A stretch of 12,929 bases of DNA from an uncultured Anaerolineaceae bacterium (GTDB taxonomy: Bacteria > Chloroflexota > Anaerolineae > Promineifilales > Promineifilaceae). The translations under genes were made by a program, and so were the position numbers. This document shows positions 11,930-12,929 of the stretch, piece after piece. The stretch lies in the NCBI GenBank assembly GCA_937967805.1, contig CALBTC010000273.1, forward strand, positions 1 through 12,929, read 5' to 3'. The first letter of the stretch is position 1. Each line of letters opens with the position of its first letter. Below the pieces are notes generated by a model that worked only from the letters and a program-made list of their open reading frames with translations, had not been told where the DNA came from and did not search any database.

Positions 11930-12901
11930 TTACTCTGTTTTGGGCCAGGGGCCGAGAATAACTGTGTCGACGGCATGGATAACGCCGTTGCTTGCATTGA
12001 TGTCGGCAATGATGACTTTGGAATCATCATTGACGTAGATGTCACCTTCGAAGAATTTCAGACCGGCTTTCTGGCCATTAACCATGGTGACGTCACCCAG
12101 CAGGGTCAGGGCTTTGTCAGAGAAAACTTCCCCTTCAATGACGTGGTAGAGTAGGATGTCGGTTAATTCGCTTTCGCTAAAGGTAGAGGCAATGTTATCG
12201 GCATTGAGGCCCAGTTTGGCAAAGGCGGCGTCGGTGGGGGCAAAGACGGTCCAGTCGCCGCCGGAGAGCGTCTCAGCCAGGCCGGCAGCCGTTACGGCCG
12301 CAACCAGGGTATCAAAACGGCCGTCGTTCACGGCAATGTCCACAATCGTGCCCGGAGCGGCAGCATCGGAACCGGTGCTGCTGCTGCCAGAATCGGCGGC
12401 TTCTTTAGGCCAGGGGCCAAGGATAACGGTATCAACGGCGTGAATGATGCCGTTGGAAGCGTCAATGTCGGGAATGATCACTTTGGAATCATCGTTCACG
12501 TAGATGTCGCCAGCAAAGAACTTCAGCCCGGCAATGGCGCCATTGGCCATCGTCACATCGCCCAACACAATTTTGGCTTTCTCTGAGGAAACCTCACCGG
12601 AAATCACATGGTAGAGCAGAATGTCGGTCAGCTCTTCTTTGGAAAAAGCGGCGGCGATGTTATCGGCGTTCAGTCCCAGCTTGGCGAAAGCGTCATCGGT
12701 GGGCGCAAAAACGGTCCACTCGCCGCCAGAGAGCGTCTCAGCCAGGTCGGCAGCTACGACCGCGGCTACCAACGTTTCAAAACGATCATCGCCTGAGGCA
12801 ATTTCCACAATCGTTTGGCTGCCGTCGGCGGACACGGCGGGTACTACCAGACCAAAGAGCAGGGCAACAGCTACAACTAATTTTAAAGCAACTTTTTTCA
12901 T
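11930..12901 (-). CDS. Secreted protein with two tandem FAS1 (fasciclin) domains
   Basis: This 323-residue protein starts with a signal peptide (MKK, a hydrophobic run to about 20, predicted cleavage after AVSA at residue 25). Two FAS1 domains follow at about 30-166 and 185-321, joined by a Ser/Gly/Ala linker (167-184). Each contains H1-like LSGG(E/D)WTVFAPTD and H2-like LLYHVI with the late NGIIHAVDTVILG motif. The domains are very similar over a 155-residue (465-base) period, indicating duplication within the gene. FAS1 domains commonly mediate cell adhesion or matrix binding. No lipobox, sortase signal or C-terminal membrane segment is seen, so the protein is probably released or held non-covalently. 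AAGGAG sits upstream of ATG 12901; its promoter is outside the window. Confidence 0.93.
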   Translation of the reverse strand: MKKVALKLVVAVALLFGLVVPAVSADGSQTIVEIASGDDRFETLVAAVVAADLAETLSGGEWTVFAPTDDAFAKLGLNADNIAAAFSKEELTDILLYHVISGEVSSEKAKIVLGDVTMANGAIAGLKFFAGDIYVNDDSKVIIPDIDASNGIIHAVDTVILGPWPKEAADSGSSSTGSDAAAPGTIVDIAVNDGRFDTLVAAVTAAGLAETLSGGDWTVFAPTDAAFAKLGLNADNIASTFSESELTDILLYHVIEGEVFSDKALTLLGDVTMVNGQKAGLKFFEGDIYVNDDSKVIIADINASNGVIHAVDTVILGPWPKTE

Positions 12902-12929
12902 TTTTATCTCCTTGAGTTTTTTACAAAAC

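Larger units (their letters stand above)
222..12324. repeat. Over-represented palindrome ACGGCCGT (22 exact copies across window)
   Basis: Exact copies start at 222, 614, 636, 930, 1037, 1415, 2050, 3222, 3517, 4103, 4148, 4584, 4752, 4872, 5052, 7358, 7551, 7604, 8228, 9650, 9947 and 12317. Many extend to AACGGCCGTT. Near-matches with one changed outer base (such as TCGGCCGTT) also occur. Nineteen copies are inside genes and three in gaps. Chance expectation for any fixed octamer in 12.9 kb is about 0.2 to 0.4, so this is a strong genomic signature comparable in style to cyanobacterial HIP1. The function is unknown. Confidence 0.9.

Overview
This 12.9 kb window looks like chromosomal DNA from a mid-GC, free-living bacterium. 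The lineage is uncertain. The protein styles (a FAS1-repeat secreted protein, a multi-FKBP lipoprotein, tandem small PlsC-like acyltransferases, a full three-domain DNA polymerase I) and the many intergenic palindromes suggest Chloroflexota, perhaps an Anaerolineae-type genome, but no marker here proves it. No tRNA, rRNA, CRISPR array, prophage or intact insertion sequence was seen.

Layout. Positions 3-80 hold the 3' end of an unidentified + strand gene. A nitrilase-superfamily amidase (146-928, -) is divergent from a class I/II aminotransferase (1228-2388, +) that carries an in-frame TAA at codon 336. Next, on the minus strand, come a WYL-domain regulator (2439-3404) with a promoter and possible operator, and a class I methyltransferase (3469-4230). 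A structured 311-base gap precedes a membrane-anchored protein of unknown function (4542-5096, +). A broken chromate-transporter remnant (5143-5457, -) follows. From there to the right edge everything is on the minus strand: a cytosolic FKBP (5583-5918) translationally coupled to a three-FKBP lipoprotein (5918-7231), two tandem paralogous acyltransferases (7454-8110 and 8114-8689), DNA polymerase I (8816-11614) and a secreted two-FAS1-domain protein (11930-12901).

How genes may work together. The amidase and aminotransferase fit the glutamine transaminase / omega-amidase pair, in which the transaminase makes 2-oxoglutaramate and the amidase drains it. In this copy the transaminase is probably inactive, because the stop removes the conserved C-terminal carboxylate-binding Arg. 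The two FKBP genes would give a cytosolic and an exported peptidyl-prolyl isomerase/chaperone from one mRNA. The acyltransferase pair probably acts in membrane lipid synthesis.

The most striking signal is not a gene. The palindrome ACGGCCGT occurs exactly 22 times by my hand count, against well under one expected by chance, resembling the HIP1 octamer of cyanobacteria. Inside genes it reads Thr-Ala-Val or x-Gly-Arg and never the third frame. Most of the longer gaps also carry palindromic dispersed repeats of several unrelated families.
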